DNA from: CALFCE01 sp964411665
GTDB lineage: Bacteria; Pseudomonadota; Gammaproteobacteria; Granulosicoccales; Granulosicoccaceae
Direction of reading: 5' to 3'
Length of the DNA: 64,000 nucleotides
NCBI GenBank assembly: GCA_964411665.1
Contig: CAYPMR010000007.1
Span: forward strand, 22,332 to 86,331
Part shown: positions 16,623 through 24,860 of the stretch, one piece after another
Numbering within the stretch: position 1 is the stretch's first letter
Layout: the number at the start of each line of letters is the position of its first letter
Translations under genes and position numbers: made by a program
Notes under the pieces: generated by a model
Told to the model about the DNA's origin: nothing
Seen by the model: only the letters and a program-made list of their open reading frames with translations
Database searches by the model: none

Positions 16623-18466
16623 AGCAACGTAGTCTTATTTTTCTGGGACTGGCTGCTGCGCTTTGCAGCGCCTTGTTACTCGGCTATGTGTATTTCAAAA
16701 TAGAAAACTCCAGAACAACTTTTTCCTGGTTTAACAGTCAGGGCGGCATCCCGGTATCCCTTTACACCCATCAAAATTCTCTTAATCTTTTCCGATTCTC
16801 ACAAGCTCTGTCTACCTACCACACCAACATAAATGAGCCGAACGCAGATCAGCTTAAAAAAGAATATTTGCGAGAGTTTGATATTCTCTGGAGTGCTCTG
16901 GTTTCTCTGAAACAATTCAGAGGAGATGCGAAGAACCCCGAGCTTGACCAACTTAGAAGCATCTCTCGAAAAGAACTGGATGCTCTCGATCCCCTCATGC
17001 GACCTGATGTCAACCTGAGTGAGGAGCAATGCAAGGAAATACTCGCCACTGCTAAATCTTTAATACAAGCAAATGTGCGCCTCGGCGTCTCGCATGGTCA
17101 ACGACTCGCGCGTAACAATAGAAAGATCAACGAAAACATTGCGCACTTACAACACCTTTCGCTGTTACTGACACTCACTCTTCTGATATCACTAGCCAGT
17201 ACTTGTTTTCTGATCTGGCGCTTAAATCTACATGACAGGAAACAGACGCGACAGCTACGCACTGCACATGAACAACTTACAGTTTTAGTCGAAGACTTGC
17301 GTAGCGGCCAGGAAGAAACGCGCTCAAAGAACCAGTTTCTAGCTGCAGTCAGTCATGATCTACGCCAACCCTTACATGCGCTGGGTTTATTCCTGAATTC
17401 GCTTGAAGAAAGTGTCACTGGTACCGAAGGTCATCAGCTACTCGAGAAAATCCGCTCATCAACTGCATCCTTGAACGGTCTTTTTAATGGTTTGCTGGAT
17501 ATTTCAAGATTGGATGCGGGGGTCGTAGAGGTTGAGACCGTTCATCTCAGTTTGCATAGGCTTTTTGATGAGCTGCGCTCTGAATACAGTGAGGCAGCGG
17601 AAAATCAGAACTCACAACTCTACATATCAACTGCTCAACACTACGTTGTAACAGATGTTTTACTATTGACACGTATCCTGCGCAATCTGATCGAGAATGC
17701 TTTGTTGCACGCACCCGGATCACAAATCAGGGTCGAAGCTCGGGAATACAAACAACCCTGTAGTGTTACACAAACTAAAGACTCAGAGATCGAGATTACC
17801 GTGTCCGATACCGGTCCCGGCATACCTGAAGTGAAGAGAGAGGTAGTTTTCTCAGAATACTATCAGCTGAACAACCCTGAGAGAGATCGCAACAAGGGAT
17901 TGGGTCTTGGACTTTCAATAGTAAAAAGACTATCCACTCTCTTGGAGCATGATCTGGAATTAAGCGACAACCCGGGAGGAGGCACAATTTTCAAGATTCG
18001 GCTTCCCGCTGGCAACGCTCATGAATTCAAAAGTATTCGCGCAATGGATGCACCCATGCACGACGCACAAAATAGTTTTCCAGGCCTTTGCGTAGTCGTA
18101 ATCGATGATGAGGCCGACATCAGGGACGGTATGACAATTACTTTGAGCAATGCCGGCTGCGATGTTCACGCCTGTGAATCAGCAGAAGAAGCCCGAGAGA
18201 TTGTTGTTAGCAACGAACTCACACCTGACCTTATTATTGCCGACTATCGACTGCGTGAGGGTGAAACCGGTGATGCCGCAGTAGAACTTATCCGCGAAGA
18301 ATTGAGCGAGGATATTCCTGCCCTCCTTATCACTGGTGATACTTCCTCTACACGCGTTAAGGAAGCCGCAGAATCTCAGATCAGGCTGTTGCATAAACCG
18401 GTATTACCGAATGAGTTGTTTCAGGTAATTGGCGAAGTGGCTTATTCAAACTCCCATCAAAGATAG
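16619..18466 (+). CDS. Hybrid sensor histidine kinase/response regulator
   Basis: 615 residues, TTG start coupled to the upstream gene. Membrane helix at about 6-26, periplasmic helical domain to ~180, second helix ~183-203 (LLTLTLLISLASTCFLIW). HisKA with the phosphoacceptor in AAVSHDLRQPLHALG, HATPase_c with the N box NLIENALLHAPG and G boxes DTGPGIP and GLGLGLSIV. A receiver domain ends the protein (VVIDDEADIRDG; IIADYRLREG carries the acceptor Asp). No output domain is present, so a separate phosphotransfer partner must exist; none is adjacent. Confidence 0.93.
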   Translation: MKQRSLIFLGLAAALCSALLLGYVYFKIENSRTTFSWFNSQGGIPVSLYTHQNSLNLFRFSQALSTYHTNINEPNADQLKKEYLREFDILWSALVSLKQFRGDAKNPELDQLRSISRKELDALDPLMRPDVNLSEEQCKEILATAKSLIQANVRLGVSHGQRLARNNRKINENIAHLQHLSLLLTLTLLISLASTCFLIWRLNLHDRKQTRQLRTAHEQLTVLVEDLRSGQEETRSKNQFLAAVSHDLRQPLHALGLFLNSLEESVTGTEGHQLLEKIRSSTASLNGLFNGLLDISRLDAGVVEVETVHLSLHRLFDELRSEYSEAAENQNSQLYISTAQHYVVTDVLLLTRILRNLIENALLHAPGSQIRVEAREYKQPCSVTQTKDSEIEITVSDTGPGIPEVKREVVFSEYYQLNNPERDRNKGLGLGLSIVKRLSTLLEHDLELSDNPGGGTIFKIRLPAGNAHEFKSIRAMDAPMHDAQNSFPGLCVVVIDDEADIRDGMTITLSNAGCDVHACESAEEAREIVVSNELTPDLIIADYRLREGETGDAAVELIREELSEDIPALLITGDTSSTRVKEAAESQIRLLHKPVLPNELFQVIGEVAYSNSHQR

Positions 18467-18490
18467 TCTTCTATATCACCTTTCCTATCT

Positions 18491-18530
18491 ACAAATAAAA
18501 GCCTGTCATCACACAAGTGCGATGACAGGC
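18491..18530 (-). terminator. Rho-independent terminator of the Hsp20 gene
   Basis: A 10-bp perfect stem GCCTGTCATC / GATGACAGGC with a 10-base loop, followed on the minus strand by TTTTATTTGT. It lies just past the Hsp20 stop and may also act on the convergent kinase transcript. Confidence 0.85.
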
Positions 18531-18548
18531 AAGTCCGAAGTCTGTTGA

Positions 18549-19043
18549 CTAGGCAGCAGCCAGTGAATCAGACACGCTGTTTTTCAGCTGGTTTTTTTCA
18601 ACGGTCTCAGCATCTCTCTCGTTTCGACCAATGGCTATTTTTTTAGGTTTCATTGCATCAGGTATTTCCTTTACAAGACTAACCTGCAGTAAACCATTAA
18701 CGAGATCTGCACCGACCACTTCAACATGATCAGCCAGTTGGAACTTTCGCTGGAACGATCGCTTGGCTATGCCATTGTGTAAATAACCGTTTTGCCCATC
18801 ATCATCGCGTTTTCCGGACACGGTCAACACTCCTCTCTCTACTTGTATATCGAGATCTTTCTCGGCAAAACCTGCCACCGCCAAGGTGATTCGGTATTTG
18901 CCATCTTCGACCGACTCTATATCGTAGGGCGGATAACCAGAGCTGGTAGACCTACTTTGTTGCATCGCAGTATCGAGCAGATTGAACATACCGTCAAAGC
19001 CAACAGTGTTGCGATACAAGGGTGAAAAATCGATTGCGTTCAT
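18549..19043 (-). CDS. ibpA: Hsp20/alpha-crystallin small heat shock protein (IbpA-like)
   Basis: 164 residues. ATP-independent holdase that binds denatured proteins. The alpha-crystallin domain runs from YDIESVEDGKYRITLAVAGF to GLLQVSLVKEIPD; FAEKDLDIQVERGVLTVSGKR and NGIAKRSFQRKFQLADHV are typical of the IbpA/B class. The N-terminus MNAIDFSPLYRNTVGFD is IbpA-like. The C-terminal tail is Ser/Ala-rich and longer than in E. coli. Control appears heat-dependent at two levels: a sigma32-like promoter and a ROSE-type leader. Confidence 0.95.
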   Translation of the reverse strand: MNAIDFSPLYRNTVGFDGMFNLLDTAMQQSRSTSSGYPPYDIESVEDGKYRITLAVAGFAEKDLDIQVERGVLTVSGKRDDDGQNGYLHNGIAKRSFQRKFQLADHVEVVGADLVNGLLQVSLVKEIPDAMKPKKIAIGRNERDAETVEKNQLKNSVSDSLAAA

Positions 19044-19050
19044 TTCCTAT

Positions 19051-19102
19051 TCTCCTAAGAAGCAATATGGATAATTGATAAATTAATACCTGCTTATGCA
19101 GG
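19051..19102 (-). promoter_or_regulatory. ROSE-type RNA thermometer in the Hsp20 leader
   Basis: On the minus strand the Shine-Dalgarno sequence AGGAG (19052-19056) faces TTGCT (19061-19065). This is the U(U/C)GCU:AGGAG pairing with a G-G mismatch that defines the ROSE element of small heat shock genes. A strong upstream hairpin CCTGC-ATAA-GCAGG lies at 19089-19102. Pairing was judged by eye. Confidence 0.7.
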
Positions 19103-19149
19103 AATGTACGACGTTGAGCTGACAAGCAGCCTCATTGCCGACAACATCA

Positions 19150-19177
19150 AGATCCGGTCACTTGCTGAAATTTCAAG
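19150..19177 (-). promoter_or_regulatory. Candidate sigma32 promoter of the Hsp20 gene
   Basis: On the minus strand CTTGAAA (19171-19177), 13 bases, then CCGGATCT (19150-19157). This fits the heat-shock consensus CTTGAAA-N13/14-CCCCATnT at most positions and lies about 107 bases before the Hsp20 ATG. Confidence 0.65.
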
Positions 19178-19487
19178 CAACCTTGCAAAAAGGAATTAAA
19201 AATAAATTAAGAAATTCTGCACGACAGCGCATAAAACATAAATTGTTTGGATGTGTATTTTTGGAGGTATTGAACCGGGGAATTTAGCCCATATATACGC
19301 AATGATCAGGAACACACGCGATGACAAGGAACACAAAATTCATCATCCATGTATCCGGGGGATGACGAGCGTGTTTACAAGGATGACGAGCGCATTCGAG
19401 AGAGCGATAATCACCGTTTGCGAAGAATATAAAACGGGTCAAAAAAAGCCGGGCATGTAGGTACAGCACCGGCACGATATAAAAAAT
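19178..19487. other. Intergenic region upstream of the Hsp20 promoter
   Basis: No gene recognised. A 12-base direct repeat GGATGACGAGCG occurs twice near 19361 and 19379. A 69-codon frame on the plus strand has no recognisable features. Confidence 0.4.
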
Positions 19488-19916
19488 CTAGCTCTTGGGT
19501 TTCTGCGGCATCGCGTCGTGATTCGGAACATCACAACTGGTCATGTCCCAGCCGGGACGTTCACTACAAAAAATAACCATGCCAGGATCGAACCAGCTGT
19601 TATCGTCAGCACACCCTACATGCACACCCACGACACCGGGTCTTGCGGTAATTTCGTTATAGACTCGTGAACCGCATTTCGGGCAAAAGTAGCGCCGGTT
19701 TATATTCCCGCTATCTGCTTGCTGATCATGTGAACTCAGATCACCTTTAACCGTGAACTGCTCAGTCTTGAAAAATGCATTGTTAATATGTCCTGTACCT
19801 GTTGCTCTCTGACAGTCTTTGCAATGACATTGCGCCATACCTGCAGGCTTTCCTGTCAATGTATAAGTCACATCTCCACACAAACATCGGCCTTCTGTTA
19901 ATACATCTTCGCTCAT
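19488..19916 (-). CDS. GFA/CENP-V family protein
   Basis: 142 residues. Zinc-binding fold of the glutathione-dependent formaldehyde-activating enzyme family: GRCLCGDVTYTL, QCHCKDCQRATGTGH and FCPKCGSRVY carry the cysteine ligands, in the usual order and spacing. Most members have no proven glutathione or formaldehyde activity, so no substrate is assigned. It lies 53 bases downstream of parC on the same strand. Confidence 0.88.
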   Translation of the reverse strand: MSEDVLTEGRCLCGDVTYTLTGKPAGMAQCHCKDCQRATGTGHINNAFFKTEQFTVKGDLSSHDQQADSGNINRRYFCPKCGSRVYNEITARPGVVGVHVGCADDNSWFDPGMVIFCSERPGWDMTSCDVPNHDAMPQKPKS

Positions 19917-19969
19917 TTTTTATACTCCGGAATAACGACAAGTCAAACAACGTAATACCACGTTACAAC

Positions 19970-22201
19970 TTACTCTAGTTCAAGCCCCTGTACTGTCTGA
20001 AACCCTCTAGGCAATTTCCTTCCACGTTGTCCACGTGAACCCAGATAGTTTTCAAGTTCACTGTATTTAATCGTAGTATGACGCTTGCCACTGTACACCC
20101 TGAGTTTGCCACCCACAGGTACTATTGCGACAGCGACCATGTATTCGCTGCCATCCTTAAATTTCTTGCCAGGAATGCCATACATCCTGTTACCTTTACC
20201 ACGTGCCATCTCAGGTAGTTCGGATAATGGAAACACAAGCATGCTACCAGTATTGGAAACAGCAGCTACCCTATCAGTCGCTAGATCAGTGACAGGTATA
20301 GCAGGTAATACATCAGCTCCTTGCGATACGCTCAGTACAGCCTTGCCCGACTTATTGCGACTTTGCAGTTTGCCAAGTTCAGCAACGAAACCAAATCCGG
20401 CAGAAGTAGCAAACAGATAACGCTGTTCATCAGCACCCATCATAACGCTGACAAAACTTGCACCGTCCGGTGGTTTGAGTCTGCCGCTAATAGGTTCGCC
20501 CAGACCTCTGGCTGACGGGAAACCATGCGCAGGTACACAATACACGCGACCTGACGAATCGAGAAACATGGCCTGTGCATTGGTTCTGCCCTGGGCTGCG
20601 CTTTGAAACGCATCGCCCGACTTGTAATGCAAGCTGGTCGGATCAACGTCAAACCCTTTTGCTGCACGAACCCATCCACGCTCTGACAAAATAACTGTCA
20701 CGGCTTCACTCGGAACGAGATCAGCGGCAGAGATAGCCTGGGCAGCAGTACGTTCAACAATTGGTGAACGCCGCTCATCGCCGTACGTTTCTATGTCTTC
20801 TTTGAGTTCATTTTTAACCAGCGTCTTCATGCGACGTTCGGAGCCGAGAGTCGCCTGCAGCCCGTCACGCTCTTCAATCAAAGCATCTTGCTCGTCGCGA
20901 ATTTTCATTTCTTCTAGCTGAGCCAGGTGCCTGAGTTTCAATTCAAGAATGGCTTCAGCCTGTTCATCCGAAATTTTGAAACGTTTCATCAGAACCGGCT
21001 TGGGTTCATCGTTGTTACGAATAATGGCGATCACCTCATCAATATTGAGATAGGCGATCATCAACCCTTCAAGAATATGCAAACGCTTTTCAACTTTGTC
21101 GAGCCGCCATTGGAGACGTCTTCTGACTGTATCCATGCGATAGGTCAACCACTCCTTGAGGATGACACGCAGATTTTTGACCTGAGGCCTGCCGTTCAGA
21201 CCTATCATGTTCATATTGACGCGATAGGTTCGCTCAAGATCTGTAGTGGCAAACAAATGTTGCATAACCTCATCGATATTGATGCGATTGCTACGCGGCA
21301 CAATAACCAGACGGGTCGGATTCTCATGATCCGACTCATCACGCAAATCCTCGATCATGGGTAGCTTTTTGGCTTGCATTTGCGCTGCTATTTGCTCCAG
21401 CACTTTCGAACCTGAAACCTGAAAAGGAAGCTCAGTGACTATGATGGATGTATCTTCCTTGTTGTAGACCGCACGCATGCGCAGAGACCCATGCCCGGTT
21501 TCATAGATTTGCGTGATTTCCTGTGACGAGGAAATAATCTCGGCACGAGTTGGAAAATCGGGCCCTTTGACCAGCTTGAGTAAATCAGCAACAGTCGCTT
21601 TGGGTTTGTCCAGTAAATGGATGCAGGCAGCACCAATTTCGCGCAGATTATGCGGTGGTATGTCGGTTGCCATACCCACAGCAATACCAGTCGTGCTGTT
21701 AAGCAGAATATTCGGCAGTCGTGCCGGTAACAACGCCGGCTCTTTCAGTGTGCCATCGAAATTGGGTTCCCAGTCAACAGTGCCCTGTTCAAGTTCCTGT
21801 AACAGAGCGCGTGCATAACGCGTCAGTCGTGACTCGGTGTAACGCATAGCTGCGAAAGACTTGGGGTCATCCTGTGAGCCCCAATTACCCTGCCCGTCCA
21901 CCAATGGGTAACGATAGGTGAATGGCTGCGCCATTAACACCATGGCCTCGTAGCAGGCTGTATCACCATGTGGATGGTACTTACCAAGTACGTCACCAAC
22001 AGTACGCGCTGACTTTTTGTGTTTCGAAACAGCCGACAGGCCCAACTCTGACATCGCGTAGACAATGCGACGCTGAACCGGCTTCAGGCCGTCACTGATA
22101 TGGGGTAATGCACGATCCAGAATGACGTACATCGAATAATCGAGGTAGGCCTTCTCGGTAAATTCACTCAGGGGCAGTTCTTCAATACTGCTATCCGCCA
22201 T
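19970..22201 (-). CDS. parC: DNA topoisomerase IV subunit A
   Basis: 743 residues, the length of E. coli ParC (752). Decatenates daughter chromosomes with ParE. Catalytic Tyr120 in FAAMRYTESRL. No GyrA-box, which separates it from gyrA. The quinolone region reads HGDTACYEAM: Thr81 stands where E. coli has Ser80, and Glu85 matches Glu84. parE is not in the window; a lone GyrB-type Toprim gene lies just beyond pgi. Confidence 0.97.
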   Translation of the reverse strand: MADSSIEELPLSEFTEKAYLDYSMYVILDRALPHISDGLKPVQRRIVYAMSELGLSAVSKHKKSARTVGDVLGKYHPHGDTACYEAMVLMAQPFTYRYPLVDGQGNWGSQDDPKSFAAMRYTESRLTRYARALLQELEQGTVDWEPNFDGTLKEPALLPARLPNILLNSTTGIAVGMATDIPPHNLREIGAACIHLLDKPKATVADLLKLVKGPDFPTRAEIISSSQEITQIYETGHGSLRMRAVYNKEDTSIIVTELPFQVSGSKVLEQIAAQMQAKKLPMIEDLRDESDHENPTRLVIVPRSNRINIDEVMQHLFATTDLERTYRVNMNMIGLNGRPQVKNLRVILKEWLTYRMDTVRRRLQWRLDKVEKRLHILEGLMIAYLNIDEVIAIIRNNDEPKPVLMKRFKISDEQAEAILELKLRHLAQLEEMKIRDEQDALIEERDGLQATLGSERRMKTLVKNELKEDIETYGDERRSPIVERTAAQAISAADLVPSEAVTVILSERGWVRAAKGFDVDPTSLHYKSGDAFQSAAQGRTNAQAMFLDSSGRVYCVPAHGFPSARGLGEPISGRLKPPDGASFVSVMMGADEQRYLFATSAGFGFVAELGKLQSRNKSGKAVLSVSQGADVLPAIPVTDLATDRVAAVSNTGSMLVFPLSELPEMARGKGNRMYGIPGKKFKDGSEYMVAVAIVPVGGKLRVYSGKRHTTIKYSELENYLGSRGQRGRKLPRGFQTVQGLELE

Positions 22202-22225
22202 CTATCATTCAGCTCTAAAAGTCTG

Positions 22226-22248
22226 GGAAAACCGGCTTTTTGCCCGGG
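22226..22248 (-). terminator. Possible terminator between pgi and parC
   Basis: On the minus strand CCGGGC-AAAAA-GCCGG forms a short stem with one bulge followed by TTTT. It could end the pgi transcript before parC. Weak. Confidence 0.3.
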
Positions 22249-22319
22249 CAAGGAGGAATTATCAAACGGATTGGTGCAGAAGACAATTGCTATCGCATAT
22301 CAGGCACAATCCAGCACAA

Positions 22320-23978
22320 TCAGGCGATCATATTGCGTCTCGCCAAAATCTTTTTTATCAGATTGGTTGTTGACGCATCATGGGCACCGTCTGCAGGAGT
22401 TTCGCCGGATTCGATCTCGGCAAGTATATGTCCGGCGAGCTGCTTGCCGAGCTCAACACCCCATTGATCAAAGGCATTCACATCCCAAATAACTGATTCT
22501 ACAAAGACCTTGTGCTCGTACAGCGCTATCAGCGCCCCAAGGGATTGCGGATCTATTGTGTCGAGCAGCAGCGTATTGGTGGGTCGATTACCCTGAAAAG
22601 TTTTGTGTCCGCAAAGGCGACGTATCTCATCATCACTATCACCCTTGTCCCGCATCTCGGCCGCCAGCGTTTCAGCGTCCTTGCCCCGCATCAAAGCCTC
22701 TGTTTGAGCAAGACAATTGGACAAGAGCATAGCGTGGTGTCGACCAAGCGGATTAAGACTTTCAAGCGGCACAATGAAGTCTGCGGGTATTAAATGTGTA
22801 CCCTGATGCACCAGTTGATAGTAAGCATGTTGACCATTGGTACCTGGCTCACCCCAGACAATCGGGCCGGTGGCGTAATTGACTGCAGATCCATCGCGCG
22901 TTACAGATTTGCCATTACTCTCCATAGTCAACTGCTGCAAGTAGGCCGGAAACCTGTGTAAATACTGATCATAGGGGGCGATCAAATGACTTCGAGCACC
23001 AAAGAAATTGACATACCAGACAGTTAACAGCGCCATGATCACCGGCATGTTTTCATCCAGTGGTGCGTCACGAAAATGCCTGTCCATGGCATAAGCGCCG
23101 TCGAGCATCTCCTCGAACCTTTGCATACCTACGGCAATCGCTATCGATAAGCCTATTGCAGACCACAAGGAATACCGTCCACCAACCCAATCCCAGAACT
23201 CAAACATGTTGTTGGCATCAATGCCAAATTTTTCAACTTCAGTTTTATTGGTTGAAAGTGCAACAAAATGCGATGCAACTGCCTTTTCATCACCACTTGC
23301 CTCAACAAACCAATTACGTGCTGAATGTGCGTTGGCAAGGGTTTCCTGGGTAGTAAAGGTCTTTGAGGCAATGATGAACAACGTCGTTGCCGGATCAAGT
23401 TTTTCCAATGTGCTGGCTATATGACTTCCATCAACATTGGATACGAAGTGCAAGTTCAGGCGTGAATGGCTGTAGCGCTGTAAAGCCTCGGTTACCATCA
23501 AGGGCCCAAGGTCAGATCCGCCAATACCGATATTGACAACATCCGTAAACATATCATCACGATAGCCACGCTTTTTGCCTTCCCTTATATCCTCACTAAA
23601 GACAGCCATCTGTTTCAACACGCGTTTAACAGCCGGCATAACGTTTTCACCATCAACGTCAACAGCCTCAGAACCGCGGTTGCGTAATGCTGTGTGCAGA
23701 ACAGCCCGGCCCTCAGTGTTATTGATAGACTTGCCACCGAACATCGCAGTAATTTTCTGCTCGAGATCCCGTTCTTCAGCCAATGCAATCAACTTGGGCA
23801 TTGTTTTAGTGTTAATACGGTTTTTCGAGTAATCCAGAAACAATCCCGCAGCTGCCAGCGAACATCGCTCGAAACGATTGGCGTCGGCGGCGAACATCTC
23901 CAGCATGTGGGTCTGGCCGATGTCATTGTAATGTTGCTGTAGATCATGCCAGGCACTGAGATTGGTCAAATCACTCAT
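22320..23978 (-). CDS. pgi: Glucose-6-phosphate isomerase
   Basis: 552 residues, the normal length of the classical Pgi. Interconverts glucose 6-phosphate and fructose 6-phosphate. Signatures: VNIGIGGSDLGP for phosphate binding, WDWVGGRYSLWSAIG, the catalytic Glu in MESNGKSV and the His in GTNGQHAYYQLVHQGT. The C-terminal lysine helix is present (FDQWGVELGKQLA). parC follows after 118 bases; the Toprim gene is divergent. Confidence 0.97.
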   Translation of the reverse strand: MSDLTNLSAWHDLQQHYNDIGQTHMLEMFAADANRFERCSLAAAGLFLDYSKNRINTKTMPKLIALAEERDLEQKITAMFGGKSINNTEGRAVLHTALRNRGSEAVDVDGENVMPAVKRVLKQMAVFSEDIREGKKRGYRDDMFTDVVNIGIGGSDLGPLMVTEALQRYSHSRLNLHFVSNVDGSHIASTLEKLDPATTLFIIASKTFTTQETLANAHSARNWFVEASGDEKAVASHFVALSTNKTEVEKFGIDANNMFEFWDWVGGRYSLWSAIGLSIAIAVGMQRFEEMLDGAYAMDRHFRDAPLDENMPVIMALLTVWYVNFFGARSHLIAPYDQYLHRFPAYLQQLTMESNGKSVTRDGSAVNYATGPIVWGEPGTNGQHAYYQLVHQGTHLIPADFIVPLESLNPLGRHHAMLLSNCLAQTEALMRGKDAETLAAEMRDKGDSDDEIRRLCGHKTFQGNRPTNTLLLDTIDPQSLGALIALYEHKVFVESVIWDVNAFDQWGVELGKQLAGHILAEIESGETPADGAHDASTTNLIKKILARRNMIA

Positions 23979-24146
23979 ATTTCGCTCGTTTCGTTTGTAG
24001 CCTCACCTGTCACCTCTTCTGTAACCACCAACGGTCATCGTCAGACGCTGTCCTTCTCACATGGATAGCAGTACAAGACCCGACACGAATCCGGCACCAT
24101 CAGAAATGGAATTACTCAGGTAGAAGTGTAGCCCAGGGTGTAAATT

Positions 24147-24860
24147 GTGCGGATGCTTGCGAAATTTCAATTTCTGAGGCCCTCCATAGCGATGGAGAAG
24201 TGGTCCCGCTTGGCGCGATCACATGGACGCGCGCAAAACACCCTGATTGGTCAGGCGACACTTGAAAATGCTGCCGACGAAACTGGCAGGGAAATCCCGG
24301 CTGAACCCACCGAGCTGGTAATAGTCGAGGGTAAATCTGCCGCTGATGCCTTTGAGCAGGTGCGCAATCGCAAAAGGCAGAGTCTGTACGTGTTGCAAGG
24401 AAAAATCCCTAATCCTGCCCGACACAACCGCAAGCGCCTGCAACAACATGCGCAACTCGGGCCACTGCTCGAATTACTGGCAATTGACACCAAACCACCA
24501 GCCTGCGATTACATTATTCTGTTACAGGATGCGGATATCGACGGTCAGCATAATGCCTGGCAGCTGTCACAGTTTTTCGCCAGATATCTGCCAGACTGGA
24601 TTGATCAGCAACGCTTGCTACATTGTGCTGTGCCTCTGGCACGTATTGTTTACAACGCAGATAAGAGCGATTATGTCTACAACGAAAAACAGCTCAACAA
24701 GGTAATCACATCCATGCCGGAGCAATTTGAGGCGAACAACAATTTACCCCGGATCAATCGATTCAAGGGTGTTGCGTCATTCAATAGCGACGAGCGTGCA
24801 ACGCTGTTCGGCTATCCACTGCATAGCCGATGCAGCCAGATCAGTTTCCCGCCATCATGA
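24147..24860 (+). CDS. Stand-alone GyrB/ParE-type Toprim protein
   Basis: 237 residues, GTG start eight bases after AGGG; ATG at 24195 is an alternative. The Toprim motifs of type IIA topoisomerase B subunits are all present: VEGKSA (GyrB VEGDSA, catalytic Glu), LQGKIPN (GyrB LRGKILN) and LQDADIDGQH (three metal-binding Asp). The GyrB tail motif RYKGLGEMN appears as RFKGVASFN near the C-terminus. The GHKL ATPase and transducer domains are absent: an in-frame stop lies six bases upstream of the start and pgi is divergent. It corresponds to the DNA-cleavage half of GyrB/ParE. Function unknown; partnership with GyrA or ParC is inference. The acyltransferase gene starts in its stop codon. Confidence 0.85.
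   Translation: MRMLAKFQFLRPSIAMEKWSRLARSHGRAQNTLIGQATLENAADETGREIPAEPTELVIVEGKSAADAFEQVRNRKRQSLYVLQGKIPNPARHNRKRLQQHAQLGPLLELLAIDTKPPACDYIILLQDADIDGQHNAWQLSQFFARYLPDWIDQQRLLHCAVPLARIVYNADKSDYVYNEKQLNKVITSMPEQFEANNNLPRINRFKGVASFNSDERATLFGYPLHSRCSQISFPPS

Noticed and set aside
19251..19460. 69-codon frame upstream of the Hsp20 gene
   Set aside because: Rich in short direct repeats, no ribosome binding site and no protein-like pattern.
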